From positions 1 through 14,724 of the forward strand of contig DLRW01000027.1 in assembly GCA_002501205.1 (NCBI GenBank): DNA of 14,724 nt. The letters run 5' to 3'. Under the pieces are notes generated by a model that saw only the letters and a program-made list of their open reading frames with translations, ran no database searches and was not told the DNA's origin. Of the stretch, positions 7,296-13,768 are shown one piece after another (position 1 is the first letter of the stretch; each line of letters starts with the position of its first letter). Source of the stretch: Flavobacteriales bacterium UBA7878 (GTDB lineage: Bacteria; Bacteroidota; Bacteroidia; Flavobacteriales; Schleiferiaceae). A program made the translations under genes and the position numbers.

Positions 7296-7332
7296 TAAAA
7301 AAAATAGCCGCCCCTGTTTAAAGAGACGGCTA
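7296..7332 (-). terminator. Intrinsic terminator after the four-Cys membrane protein gene
   Basis: On the minus strand, TAGCCG (7332-7327) pairs with CGGCTA (7310-7305), and further partial pairing lies inside. It is followed at once by eight T residues (7304-7297). It sits about 24 bases past the stop of the 7356-8003 gene and isolates it from the YHYH operon. Confidence 0.8.
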
Positions 7333-7355
7333 CCAAGTGTTGAAGTTTTGCTAGA

Positions 7356-8003
7356 TTAAGCTTTCTCGAAGGTTCGGAAAGAGAATTTATAGCCTTCATA
7401 GGCGGCTATACCATAGAACAAAATATCGATGGGAGAAAAATCATCCATCATTACCTGGAATAGCAAACCGAAATCTATGATGCTTAGGGTTTCGAAGAAT
7501 GTGCTTTGTAGTTCATCAGAGGCGATCGCAATAATGCTAAATATATTCCCCAGGAATACGGACACCAGGGCAATAATGGCTCCGCTAATTCCGAAGATAG
7601 GATCAATACCTTTTCCAGCTTGACGATTCATAAAGCCCACGCCAAAACCAATGGCCAAGGCCATATAGCCAATTTGATATCCGGTAGCCACAGTTAAGGT
7701 AGCCCAAAGTATAGCACCTACTAAACCGGTTCCAATTGCGGCGGCTATCCCTAGGCCCAGGTTTTGTTCAGAACGGTATTTTTCCAGCTCCTCCGGGCTT
7801 AGGATTACAGTATCTGGTCCAACCACTTCAGGGCTGGCATGAGATTCGTGTAAGGCGGCCTTTTCCGGGCTTTCTACGAAATCATCACAGTTGCCTTCAA
7901 ATGCTGCCGGCGTGCTGGTTAAGCTACAGATAATGCCTTGTTGCAGATCCATTTTTTGATGTTCACATTGCTTGCAGAACACCAATCTTTCTTCTCTGGT
8001 CAT
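7356..8003 (-). CDS. Membrane protein with N-terminal four-cysteine (zinc-ribbon-like) motif
   Basis: A 215-residue protein of unknown function. The N-terminal cytoplasmic segment has C10-x2-C13-x12-C26-x12-C39 (FCKQCEHQ ... GIICSLTS ... GNCDDF), a spacing that suits a small metal knuckle. A polar linker (45-80) follows with the helical ILSPEELEKYRSEQN. Then come hydrophobic segments at about 83-105, 110-125, 136-161 and a weaker one near 175-200. This matches a common Bacteroidota hypothetical type (CxxC ... GxxCxLT ... CxxF followed by membrane helices). It appears to be transcribed alone, with a clear terminator downstream and a 150-base gap upstream. Nothing in the context suggests a substrate. 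Confidence 0.75.
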   Translation of the reverse strand: MTREERLVFCKQCEHQKMDLQQGIICSLTSTPAAFEGNCDDFVESPEKAALHESHASPEVVGPDTVILSPEELEKYRSEQNLGLGIAAAIGTGLVGAILWATLTVATGYQIGYMALAIGFGVGFMNRQAGKGIDPIFGISGAIIALVSVFLGNIFSIIAIASDELQSTFFETLSIIDFGLLFQVMMDDFSPIDILFYGIAAYEGYKFSFRTFEKA

Positions 8004-8076
8004 ATTGGTTTTATTTGATTGAGACCCTAAAGATGCAAGAATTTAGGAAATAATAAAGCCTTGAAAATGTGGGGGC

Positions 8077-8090
8077 CAGAATCCATTCTG
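8077..8090. repeat. Inverted repeat CAGAAT-CC-ATTCTG
   Basis: A perfect 6+6 inverted repeat lies in the 150-base gap between threonine aldolase (ends 8154) and the four-Cys membrane protein (starts 8003). It lacks a T-tract on either strand, so it is a poor terminator. It could be an operator for the downstream gene or a chance palindrome. The rest of the gap shows only a CATCTTTAG promoter-like box on the minus strand near the start. Confidence 0.25.
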
Positions 8091-8153
8091 ATTCCAGGTT
8101 TTGAACCTCATTAAAGGCAATAAACATTTCCAAGTAGACCAGCTTTTGTCAGA

Positions 8154-9179
8154 TTAAGAAAGGCTTTTAATGGTTTCGCAGACCATATCTATCTCGTTAA
8201 AGCTTACATCATGATGGGTAACAAAGCGTTGTTTGCCTTGGCCCATATTGATATGCAAAATACCAGCCTGCTTTAGATGCTGATTAAACTGGTCAATCGA
8301 CTTTTCGGGCTTCAGATTAAAAATCAGAATATTGGTTTCAATAGTTTCTATGGGCTCTACCCAGCCGGAAGCTTCTAAGGCCTGCGCTAAGAGACGCGCC
8401 TTTTCATGGTCTTCCGCCAAACGCTCAATATGGTGATCCAAAGCATAAATACCTGCTGCTGCTAAATAACCTGCTTGCCGCATTGCACCGCCCAGCTTCT
8501 TTCGAATGAAGCGGGCTTCGTGAATAAAGTCTTTGGATCCTAATAATAGGGATCCTACAGGGCAGCCTAAGCCTTTGCTCAAGCAAACTGAGATAGAGTC
8601 GAAGCGTTGGCCATAGTCACTGGCTTTTTGACCAGTCGCTACCAAGGCATTCCATAAACGGGCTCCGTCCAGGTGTAGGCCCAGGCCTTTGGCTGTGGTG
8701 ATTTCTCGAATGGCATCGATGGTTTCGAGGTCGTAGCATGCACCACCTCCTTTATTGCTGGTGTTTTCCAAAACAACCAATCGACTGGTGGCGGCATGAT
8801 GGTCCAGGGGATTTTGCAGGGAAGCCGCTACTTCTGCTGCTTCCAATTTTCCCTTGGGGCCGCGTAAAGGTCGTACCTGGCAGGCACTGTTAAAGGCGAT
8901 GCCTCCACCTTCGTAATTGTAAACATGCGAGTATTCGTGGCAGATTACCTCTTGTCCCGGAACCGTATGCGTTTTAATTGCGATTTGATTGGTCATAGTA
9001 CCTGAGGGGCAAAATACTGCCGCTTCCATACCAAACATTTCGGCAGTCTTCGTTTCCAGTTTATTGATGGTGGGATCCTCTCCAAAAACATCGTCTCCTA
9101 CCTCGGCAGCCCACATGGCTTTTTGCATTTCGGGTAGGGGCTTAGTAAAGGTGTCGCTACGTAAATCGATCATCTGCAT
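8154..9179 (-). CDS. ltaE: Low-specificity L-threonine aldolase
   Basis: A PLP enzyme of about 341 residues that cleaves threonine or allo-threonine to glycine and acetaldehyde in the cytoplasm. The start region MIDLRSDTFTKPLPEM is typical of the family. AEVGDDVFGEDP (25-36) follows, then FCPSGTMTNQIA (56-67, phosphate-binding region). HLDGARLWNA (169-178) contains the PLP-contacting Asp and Arg, and SVCLSKGLGCPVGSLL (197-212) contains the PLP lysine at about K202. ATG 9179 (MQMID) or 9173 (MID) both fit; the longer frame to 9212 starts inside the preceding gene and adds residues not seen in the family. It overlaps the upstream Lnt-like gene by about 23 bp, placing it third in a PorV-like / Lnt-like / ltaE operon. 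No metabolic link to those envelope genes is obvious. Confidence 0.92.
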   Translation of the reverse strand: MQMIDLRSDTFTKPLPEMQKAMWAAEVGDDVFGEDPTINKLETKTAEMFGMEAAVFCPSGTMTNQIAIKTHTVPGQEVICHEYSHVYNYEGGGIAFNSACQVRPLRGPKGKLEAAEVAASLQNPLDHHAATSRLVVLENTSNKGGGACYDLETIDAIREITTAKGLGLHLDGARLWNALVATGQKASDYGQRFDSISVCLSKGLGCPVGSLLLGSKDFIHEARFIRKKLGGAMRQAGYLAAAGIYALDHHIERLAEDHEKARLLAQALEASGWVEPIETIETNILIFNLKPEKSIDQFNQHLKQAGILHINMGQGKQRFVTHHDVSFNEIDMVCETIKSLS

Positions 9180-9876
9180 TCTTTTCGGGTAGTAATTTAC
9201 GGACCAGCGCAAAGAGTAAAAGGAAAAAGGCCAGGAAAAAACTCATGCGCGCCATAAATTGATCCATGGGTAAAAAGGGCCAGTTTTCTGAAGGTCTTGG
9301 GTTTTCTAATCCGCTTAGGGCATTGCCAATCCAAGGAGAGATTAATAGGAGCATAAGGGGAATGGCCCAGCTCCAGGCGATCTTTCTTTTTTGTTCAAAG
9401 TGAAGCCAAATACGAGCAATAAATAGATTACTGAGGAGCAAGCTGGCGGAAGTAGCCAAAGCTCCTACTTTTGGGAACCACTCTAAATAGGAGGCGTTGC
9501 TATTTCTGGGGATAGCCATATACAATCCTAAATCCCAGGGTTTAAGGTCGAAGTAAAAGGGTAGGGCTTCAGCACTCAGCATCAAGAAGATAAAAGCCAA
9601 ATTGGCTCTTTGAGGTCCCCAAAAATCTTTTCCTAAAATGTAGAGTATCCAGGCGATGGCTAGTAAAATCCCCCAGCTGTTTTCGGCGCCTAAAGAAGCA
9701 CCTGCCAGTACCCAAAGGCCAGCGGCAATAGTGAGGTATTTTGGATAATCTCGCTCCGCCGCTATTAATAAAGGAGTCCAGGCAAAAGCCAATAGAAACC
9801 AAAGCCATTCTGAGTGATGATATCCGTAAATGAAAGCCAGGGTAGAAGTACCCAGGGGGACTAATATTTTGCGCAT
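9157..9876 (-). CDS. Polytopic membrane protein resembling the Lnt scaffold without its nitrilase domain
   Basis: A 239-residue integral membrane protein with roughly seven or eight hydrophobic helices (about 5-20, 22-40, 47-62, 65-82, 90-108, 134-156, 167-185, 208-228). It has no annotated motif I can name with certainty. From memory, its parts line up with Bacteroidota apolipoprotein N-acyltransferase. LAFAWTPLLIAAE (29-41) matches the N-terminal helices. SYLEWFPKVGALATSASLLLSN (129-150) matches the Lnt WIQWYEYTG...GG...N segment. The final MARMSFFLAFFLLLFALVRKL (208-228) matches the Lnt C-terminal helix after GDYIGR. The roughly 270-residue carbon-nitrogen hydrolase domain, with its Glu-Lys-Cys triad, is missing between helices 7 and 8. 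The start ATG overlaps the PorV-like stop (TAATG). Homology is tentative; an unrelated membrane protein remains possible. Confidence 0.6.
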   Translation of the reverse strand: MRKILVPLGTSTLAFIYGYHHSEWLWFLLAFAWTPLLIAAERDYPKYLTIAAGLWVLAGASLGAENSWGILLAIAWILYILGKDFWGPQRANLAFIFLMLSAEALPFYFDLKPWDLGLYMAIPRNSNASYLEWFPKVGALATSASLLLSNLFIARIWLHFEQKRKIAWSWAIPLMLLLISPWIGNALSGLENPRPSENWPFLPMDQFMARMSFFLAFFLLLFALVRKLLPEKNADDRFT

Positions 9877-10943
9877 TAAGACCTATTGAAGGTCTCAAAG
9901 TTAAAGCGTAGAGAGAAGATATTCGAATATAAGGTGCCGGATGCGCTAGCAATGTCCGTTAAGGCATAATCCAGATGGATGCCCTTGTAGGCAAAGCCAA
10001 TCCCTAAATTGGGTTGCAGGCTAAAGTATTCGCTACTGTCGAAGTTTTGCAGCTTTTTGACATTTCCGGCTCCAGCCCGTAAAAAGATGAAATTACGGTA
10101 GGCGAGCTCTAAACCAAGATTGGGGTTGAAGTTTACAAAATCGGAACCCAATAAAACATTTTGCTGACCACCGAAGCTTAAATCGGCACTGGCCTCGGCA
10201 TGTAAATTATAGCGATCATTGAGCTTAAAATTACGGCCAGCCCCTAAGAGTAAGCGTGGAATGGTAAGCTCTAGATTTTCGGTAGGCAATTCATTAGGCG
10301 TTAGATTGAAGATATCGCCAAACTGATCTTCATGAATGGTCCAGGCATTAAAGGTGGTGGTGATATCACGTAGGGTAGCGCCAAACATCCAAGCCCCTTT
10401 GCGATACTGCACACCGGCATCAAAACCAAAGCCAATAGAACTGGCGAATTCGCCAATCTGACGATATACCAGTTTAAAGCTACCTCCATAATTGAGGCCT
10501 TCTACAGATTTGGAGCGACGGGCATAAGAGCCAATCAGGGCATAATCTGCAGCCGAGAAACGGCTAATGCGATCGTAATCTACATTGCCATCTTGATCAA
10601 TAAGATCGGTGGTATTGAGAATATCATCTACCCCAAAGCGAATAAAAGCCAGGCCTCCCGAGCTGTAATCGTCAATCGCTTGCGCATAAGCGGCATAATC
10701 GTACTGGGCAATGCTGGCAAAGTACTCCGCATGCATAGCTGAGGCTTGCCAGGAATTTCGAATATTGGCCAGGCCAGCCGGGTTCCAATAAGTGGCATTT
10801 ACATCATTTGTGGATGCAATAACGGCATTGGAAAGCGCCATGGCCCGGGCATCTACCCCGATTTCCAGAAAGGCGTTCGAATACTTGCGGCCCTGCGAAA
10901 AGGCCAGCATAGGGAGGACTAAAAAAAGAATGATTCGTCTCAA
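9876..10943 (-). CDS. PorV/PorQ-family outer-membrane beta-barrel protein
   Basis: A 355-residue outer-membrane protein. Residues 1-17 are a signal peptide (MRRIILFLVLPMLAFSQ). The mature start shows the family motif FLEIGVDARAMALSNAVIA (25-43) followed by NDVNATYWNPAGLA (46-59). The rest is alternating amphipathic strands, ending in an aromatic-rich strand (NIFSLRFNFETF). This is the generic PorV/PorQ family type rather than PorV or PorQ proper, whose N-terminal motifs differ. PorV itself shuttles T9SS cargo to the attachment complex, so this paralog may do a related job or form a FadL-like barrel. The start codon is TTG at 10943: a stop lies four codons upstream and no ATG occurs before the signal peptide. 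It is the first gene of an operon, and TAATG couples it to the Lnt-like gene. Confidence 0.82.
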   Translation of the reverse strand: MRRIILFLVLPMLAFSQGRKYSNAFLEIGVDARAMALSNAVIASTNDVNATYWNPAGLANIRNSWQASAMHAEYFASIAQYDYAAYAQAIDDYSSGGLAFIRFGVDDILNTTDLIDQDGNVDYDRISRFSAADYALIGSYARRSKSVEGLNYGGSFKLVYRQIGEFASSIGFGFDAGVQYRKGAWMFGATLRDITTTFNAWTIHEDQFGDIFNLTPNELPTENLELTIPRLLLGAGRNFKLNDRYNLHAEASADLSFGGQQNVLLGSDFVNFNPNLGLELAYRNFIFLRAGAGNVKKLQNFDSSEYFSLQPNLGIGFAYKGIHLDYALTDIASASGTLYSNIFSLRFNFETFNRS

Positions 10944-11011
10944 GGGAATTCTTTAGGCAAATAAATAAATTTCCTCCTTCATAACTTTAGCGATTAGCTA
11001 ATATTGCCCTT

Positions 11012-11722
11012 ATGTTTAAAAGGAATCTTCCAAATATGCTCACTTTGGCCAATTTGGCCAGTGGCGTGCTGGCAATAATTGCCCTCTTCGAAGGCCGATG
11101 GGATTTGATCCTTTGGTTTTTGGGAGCTTCATTGGTTTTTGATTTTTTAGATGGTTTGGTCGCCAGAGCGCTGGGGGTGCATTCCGAATTAGGCTTGCAA
11201 CTCGATTCCATGGCCGATCTGATCAGCTTTGGTTTAGCTCCAGGTATTGCCCTTTTTCACACCTTTCAGGAAGCGGGGCGCAGTGGAGAACCCCTTCCAG
11301 AGTTTTTACCCTATTTAGCTTTGCTGGTGCCTATTTTCTCTGCCTTGCGTTTGGCGAAGTTTAATTTGGACGATCGCCAAGAGGAGTTTTTTATTGGCTT
11401 ACCCACCCCTTCCAATGCCATTTTACTTTATTCCCTCTGCCTTTGGGCCCAAACTACCAGTAACCCTACAACGGAGGCTATTCTGTTGCATCCCTTTTTC
11501 CTAACGGCCTTAAGCATTATTAGCTCTTTGCTTTTAGTGGCGGAGCTTCCGCTGATGTCTTTCAAAATAAAGGACTGGTCCTGGAAGGCCAATCGCTCGC
11601 GAATAATCCTGGTTTTAGGGATCGTAGTGCTTTTTGCGCTTTTACGTTTTAGGGCATTGGCCTTTATTATACCTTTGTACCTTCTAATTTCACTCCTATT
11701 TAAGCCCGGTAAAAGGGCCTAA
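11012..11722 (+). CDS. pssA: CDP-diacylglycerol--serine O-phosphatidyltransferase
   Basis: A 236-residue inner-membrane enzyme that joins CDP-diacylglycerol and L-serine to make phosphatidylserine, the precursor of phosphatidylethanolamine. The CDP-alcohol phosphatidyltransferase signature DGx2ARx8Gx3Dx3D is perfect: D47-G48, A51-R52, G61, D65 and D69, with D44 just before. Hydrophobic helices occur at about 8-26, 30-46, 70-85, 100-113, 129-143, 158-172, 194-208 and 211-227, as expected. Length and the FISFGxAP-like ISFGLAPGIALF (71-82) fit bacterial PssA of the membrane type. A TAACTTTAG box about 20-30 bases upstream may be the -7 promoter element. Its TAA overlaps a possible ATG for purS (TAATG), so the two are probably expressed together. 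Confidence 0.92.
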   Translation: MFKRNLPNMLTLANLASGVLAIIALFEGRWDLILWFLGASLVFDFLDGLVARALGVHSELGLQLDSMADLISFGLAPGIALFHTFQEAGRSGEPLPEFLPYLALLVPIFSALRLAKFNLDDRQEEFFIGLPTPSNAILLYSLCLWAQTTSNPTTEAILLHPFFLTALSIISSLLLVAELPLMSFKIKDWSWKANRSRIILVLGIVVLFALLRFRALAFIIPLYLLISLLFKPGKRA

Positions 11723-11733
11723 TGATTATAACT

Positions 11734-11985
11734 ATGAAGTTTAAAGCGGAAATCAACATCATGCCTCATAAGGCTTTATTGGATCCTCAAGGTAAAGCAG
11801 TAAGTAACTCCATGAAGAATATCGGTTTACCCGAGATCTCGGATGTACGCATTGGTAAGCACATTCACCTGGAGGTGGAAGCCGACTCTGCAGATGCTGC
11901 TCGTGCTAAGGTGGATGAAGCCTGCAAGAAACTCTTAATTAACCCGATTACTGAAGGTTACGAGTTCGAGGTTTTCGAAATTTGA
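11734..11985 (+). CDS. purS: Phosphoribosylformylglycinamidine synthase subunit PurS
   Basis: The small subunit of the three-part FGAM synthase (PurS-PurQ-PurL) in purine synthesis; PurS bridges PurQ and PurL and helps pass ammonia. The sequence MKFKAEINIMPHKALLDPQG is a textbook PurS start, followed by GLPEISDVRIGKHIHLEV, then the helix ARAKVDEACKKLLINP and ending in YEFEVFEI. At 83 residues it matches the family. ATG 11734 is chosen on family length; an in-frame ATG at 11722 (MIITMKF...) overlaps the pssA stop as TAATG and could be used instead. A strong terminator follows about 50 bases downstream. The genome should hold separate purQ and a short purL elsewhere. Confidence 0.92.
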   Translation: MKFKAEINIMPHKALLDPQGKAVSNSMKNIGLPEISDVRIGKHIHLEVEADSADAARAKVDEACKKLLINPITEGYEFEVFEI

Positions 11986-12034
11986 TCGATCCGCTCCCAG
12001 TGCTTTAAGGTTTTTGCTTGAAGCCTATAATTTT

Positions 12035-12081
12035 AAAGAGGCCATTGCAATGATTTATTCCTTGCAATGGCCTCTTTTTTT
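12035..12081 (+). terminator. Strong intrinsic terminator of pssA-purS, shared with the convergent gene
   Basis: A perfect 16-bp stem (12035-12050 with 12062-12077, core GAGGCCATTGCAA) with an 11-base loop ends in a T-tract (12075-12081) on the plus strand. The T-tract also supplies the TAA stop (12082-12080) of the convergent lipoprotein gene. Read from the minus strand the hairpin follows the stop directly with only a weaker T-rich tail (TTTAAAATTATA), so it may work both ways. Confidence 0.92.
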
Positions 12082-12478
12082 AGCCCTTCGCTTTTACAAA
12101 TAGGGCAATTTTTTTACTGCTTTTATTGCCGTTGTGATCACTGGCTTCCAGCTGCAGTTGAAAGTGACTGTCACTTAAACTGGGGTCCAGATAATAGCTG
12201 GTATCTAAAACCACACTTTGACTATGACTGTGCTGTGACCAGTGAATTTCCTTGGTCATTTTTGATAGGTTATTAAGGCCCAAATACCAATCGTGCAATT
12301 GGTCATTGTCGCTAATGCGAACTTCAAAATGCAAGGAATCTCCGGCAGTGGCCTCGAACAGATGTGGTAACAAGAGCTCAATTTCTGGAGCACTTTGGTC
12401 TTCCATAGCACTAAACTCTTTTTCGCAGGCCGCAAATGCCATCAGGCTTAAAGCCGAAAACAGGATTGCCTTTTTCAT
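12080..12478 (-). CDS. His-rich lipoprotein, DUF4625-like
   Basis: A 132-residue lipoprotein. ATG 12478 gives MKKAILFSALSLMAFAAC with the lipobox cysteine at 18; the open frame extends 32 codons further, but that part lies inside the upstream gene and lacks signal-peptide character. The mature part looks like one Ig-like beta domain: SAPEIELLLP (29-38), ATAGDSLHFEVRISDNDQL (43-61), EIHWSQHSHSQS (77-88) and a closing LEASDHNGNKSSKKIALFV. This layout resembles DUF4625 lipoproteins of Bacteroidota, though I hold that loosely. Eight histidines, three of them in HWSQHSH, could bind metal. Its ATG overlaps the upstream barrel gene's TGA (ATGA). It is the last gene of the trio and ends on the shared terminator. 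Confidence 0.75.
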   Translation of the reverse strand: MKKAILFSALSLMAFAACEKEFSAMEDQSAPEIELLLPHLFEATAGDSLHFEVRISDNDQLHDWYLGLNNLSKMTKEIHWSQHSHSQSVVLDTSYYLDPSLSDSHFQLQLEASDHNGNKSSKKIALFVKAKG

Positions 12479-13353
12479 AAAAAGTAATTGAAGCTTAGGC
12501 TGATCTGATTTCCACTCTGATAATCGCCAATCTGTGCAAATCCCGGAAATTGATATTGGCCCGTTAATGACCATTTGGAACTGCTGTATTGATATCCTAA
12601 CCCTGCTAACCAGGCACTGCCCCCCGTTCCAAATTGATAATAGCCTCGCTTGTTTACATCGCGCATCAGGTATTGATGGTCGAGGCTGAGGTAAAGCATA
12701 GATAAACCCTTAGTGCCCCATTCGAAGTTGCGGGCCGCTTTTAGGGAATTGAGCCATTGATCGCCAAAACGATACGCAAAACGATTGGTGGTATTCTGCG
12801 CATGGGCCGATTGATAAACCAGCAAATAATCTTTCCAGCCATATTCATACTGCAGGCTAAAAAGGAAATCCCAACTGGCACTGCCACGCTGAAAGCTGGG
12901 GGCGATCAAACTTTCAATGGCGCGGTCTTCAAATTTACCAGTAGGAGCCTGGATGCCGGCAGAGAGATATAGACTATGACTGCTTTCATTGCCCATCCAT
13001 GACCAAACTTTCTTTTGCAGGCTCAGGCTTAAATCGCCAGGGCCATTGAGTTCGGCGCGACTGCCATCATCATTAATTTCTCGCTCTGCGTACATCCAGG
13101 GCAAGCTCAGTTTTACCTGCCAATTATTGGAAAGAGCCCAAATACCACTGATTTGCAATTGATGGAAATAGTCCTGACTTAAAGGCCCTTGAAAGCTTTT
13201 AAGCTGATAATTGAAATTAATAAGGCTGCGACCTTGATTGGTGAAATCGCCCATGCCAAATGCCATGCTGCCACAGCTGCAAACATCGCAGGCCGTACTG
13301 CGCAGCCAGGAAACGCTCAACAAAAGAATGCTGAGCCCAATTTTGAATTTCAT
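12475..13353 (-). CDS. Transporter-type outer-membrane beta-barrel with N-terminal CxxCxC
   Basis: A 292-residue exported protein. The signal peptide (1-21, ending STA) leaves a mature end beginning CDVCSCGSMAFGMGD, with C22, C25 and C27. The rest is amphipathic strands typical of the Bacteroidota 'transporter' barrel family related to MetA-type proteins: NNWQVKLSLPWMY (116-128), NGPGDLSLSLQKKVW, SLYLSAGIQAPTGKFED, and a last strand ending NQISLSFNYFL with terminal aromatic residues. Related barrels with an ACDVCGC start are common in this phylum. C22 could be a lipidation site only if a lipobox were present; the preceding STA is a poor but not impossible one. A hairpin lies just upstream (13369-13404). 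Function is unknown; metal efflux or binding by the CxxCxC end is inference. Confidence 0.75.
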   Translation of the reverse strand: MKFKIGLSILLLSVSWLRSTACDVCSCGSMAFGMGDFTNQGRSLINFNYQLKSFQGPLSQDYFHQLQISGIWALSNNWQVKLSLPWMYAEREINDDGSRAELNGPGDLSLSLQKKVWSWMGNESSHSLYLSAGIQAPTGKFEDRAIESLIAPSFQRGSASWDFLFSLQYEYGWKDYLLVYQSAHAQNTTNRFAYRFGDQWLNSLKAARNFEWGTKGLSMLYLSLDHQYLMRDVNKRGYYQFGTGGSAWLAGLGYQYSSSKWSLTGQYQFPGFAQIGDYQSGNQISLSFNYFL

Positions 13354-13368
13354 GAAATTGAGAATTAA

Positions 13369-13404
13369 GTTTTACCTAAGTCGATTAAAATAATCGGGTA
13401 AAAC
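13369..13404 (-). other. Intercistronic RNA hairpin between the CNGxC and barrel genes
   Basis: Two nested perfect stems are visible: GTTTTACC (13369-13376) with GGTAAAAC (13397-13404), and CGATTA (13382-13387) with TAATCG (13391-13396). The inner loop is AAA and there is one 5-base bulge. The structure spans the stop codon (13387-13385) of the small CNGxC gene and lies 15 bases before the barrel gene ATG. It could tune expression between the two genes, protect RNA ends, or act as a leaky terminator; the following sequence on the minus strand is only moderately T-rich (TTAATTCTCAATTT). Confidence 0.55.
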
Positions 13405-13768
13405 TTGGGGGCTTAGGAGCCTGAGCCAAAAAGGGCTGTAAATACTTTGATAGCACTAAAGGCTTATCGAAGGTTTTAGCATTAATAGCTTGGGGAGATT
13501 CATCAGGCCCCAGCCAAAACCAATCATTGAAAATTCGGAAGGCCGGTAAGCCCGGTTCTTCTTGAGAGGAGCTATCGCCCTGCAAGATTTTAACTACCTG
13601 GCAACTGCCATTACATTGCGATTCGGGATTGTCCTTATTCTCGCATAATTGCTCCGCATATTCCTGATAGCGCAAGGCATAATCCAGCATTACCGGAATG
13701 GGCAATAAGAGCTGGCCTAGGAGGCTGCTTAGAATTAGTATACTGGCGAGTTTTTGCAAGATGGCCAC
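13385..13768 (-). CDS. Small exported or membrane-tethered protein with CENxxxP...CNGxC motif
   Basis: A 127-residue protein of a Bacteroidota-typical uncharacterised type. Residues about 7-28 are a hydrophobic helix (uncleaved anchor or signal peptide; LLGQLLLPIPVML). Then comes the motif LCENKDNPESQCNGSCQVVK (41-60), with C42, C52 and C56, matching the CEN..kP...CNGkC pattern I associate with small proteins near copper or TonB-receptor genes. The remainder is low in recognisable features and ends in a Pro-rich tail (QAPKPPSFTRLF). The GTG at 13768 is the only start before the hydrophobic segment except a TTG three codons later. A good promoter -7 box (TATCTTTG) overlaps this GTG, which favours the TTG at 13759. 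It is first in the trio. No His or further Cys clusters are present. Confidence 0.68.
   Translation of the reverse strand: MAILQKLASILILSSLLGQLLLPIPVMLDYALRYQEYAEQLCENKDNPESQCNGSCQVVKILQGDSSSQEEPGLPAFRIFNDWFWLGPDESPQAINAKTFDKPLVLSKYLQPFLAQAPKPPSFTRLF

Noticed and set aside
8004..8153. Terminator after ltaE
   Set aside because: Only short imperfect stems without a T-tract are visible, so an intrinsic terminator cannot be supported here.
9569..9952. Minus-strand alternative frame across the Lnt-like and PorV-like genes
   Set aside because: Mixed composition with no membrane or family pattern; the other frame holds a coherent polytopic protein.
9876..10943. PorV or PorQ itself
   Set aside because: The N-terminal motif matches the wider family but not the diagnostic starts of either T9SS component as I recall them, so only the family call is made.
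12479..12574. 32-codon N-terminal extension of the His-rich lipoprotein
   Set aside because: It lies within the barrel gene in another frame and would put residues ahead of a clear lipoprotein signal peptide; the ATGA overlap supports 12478.
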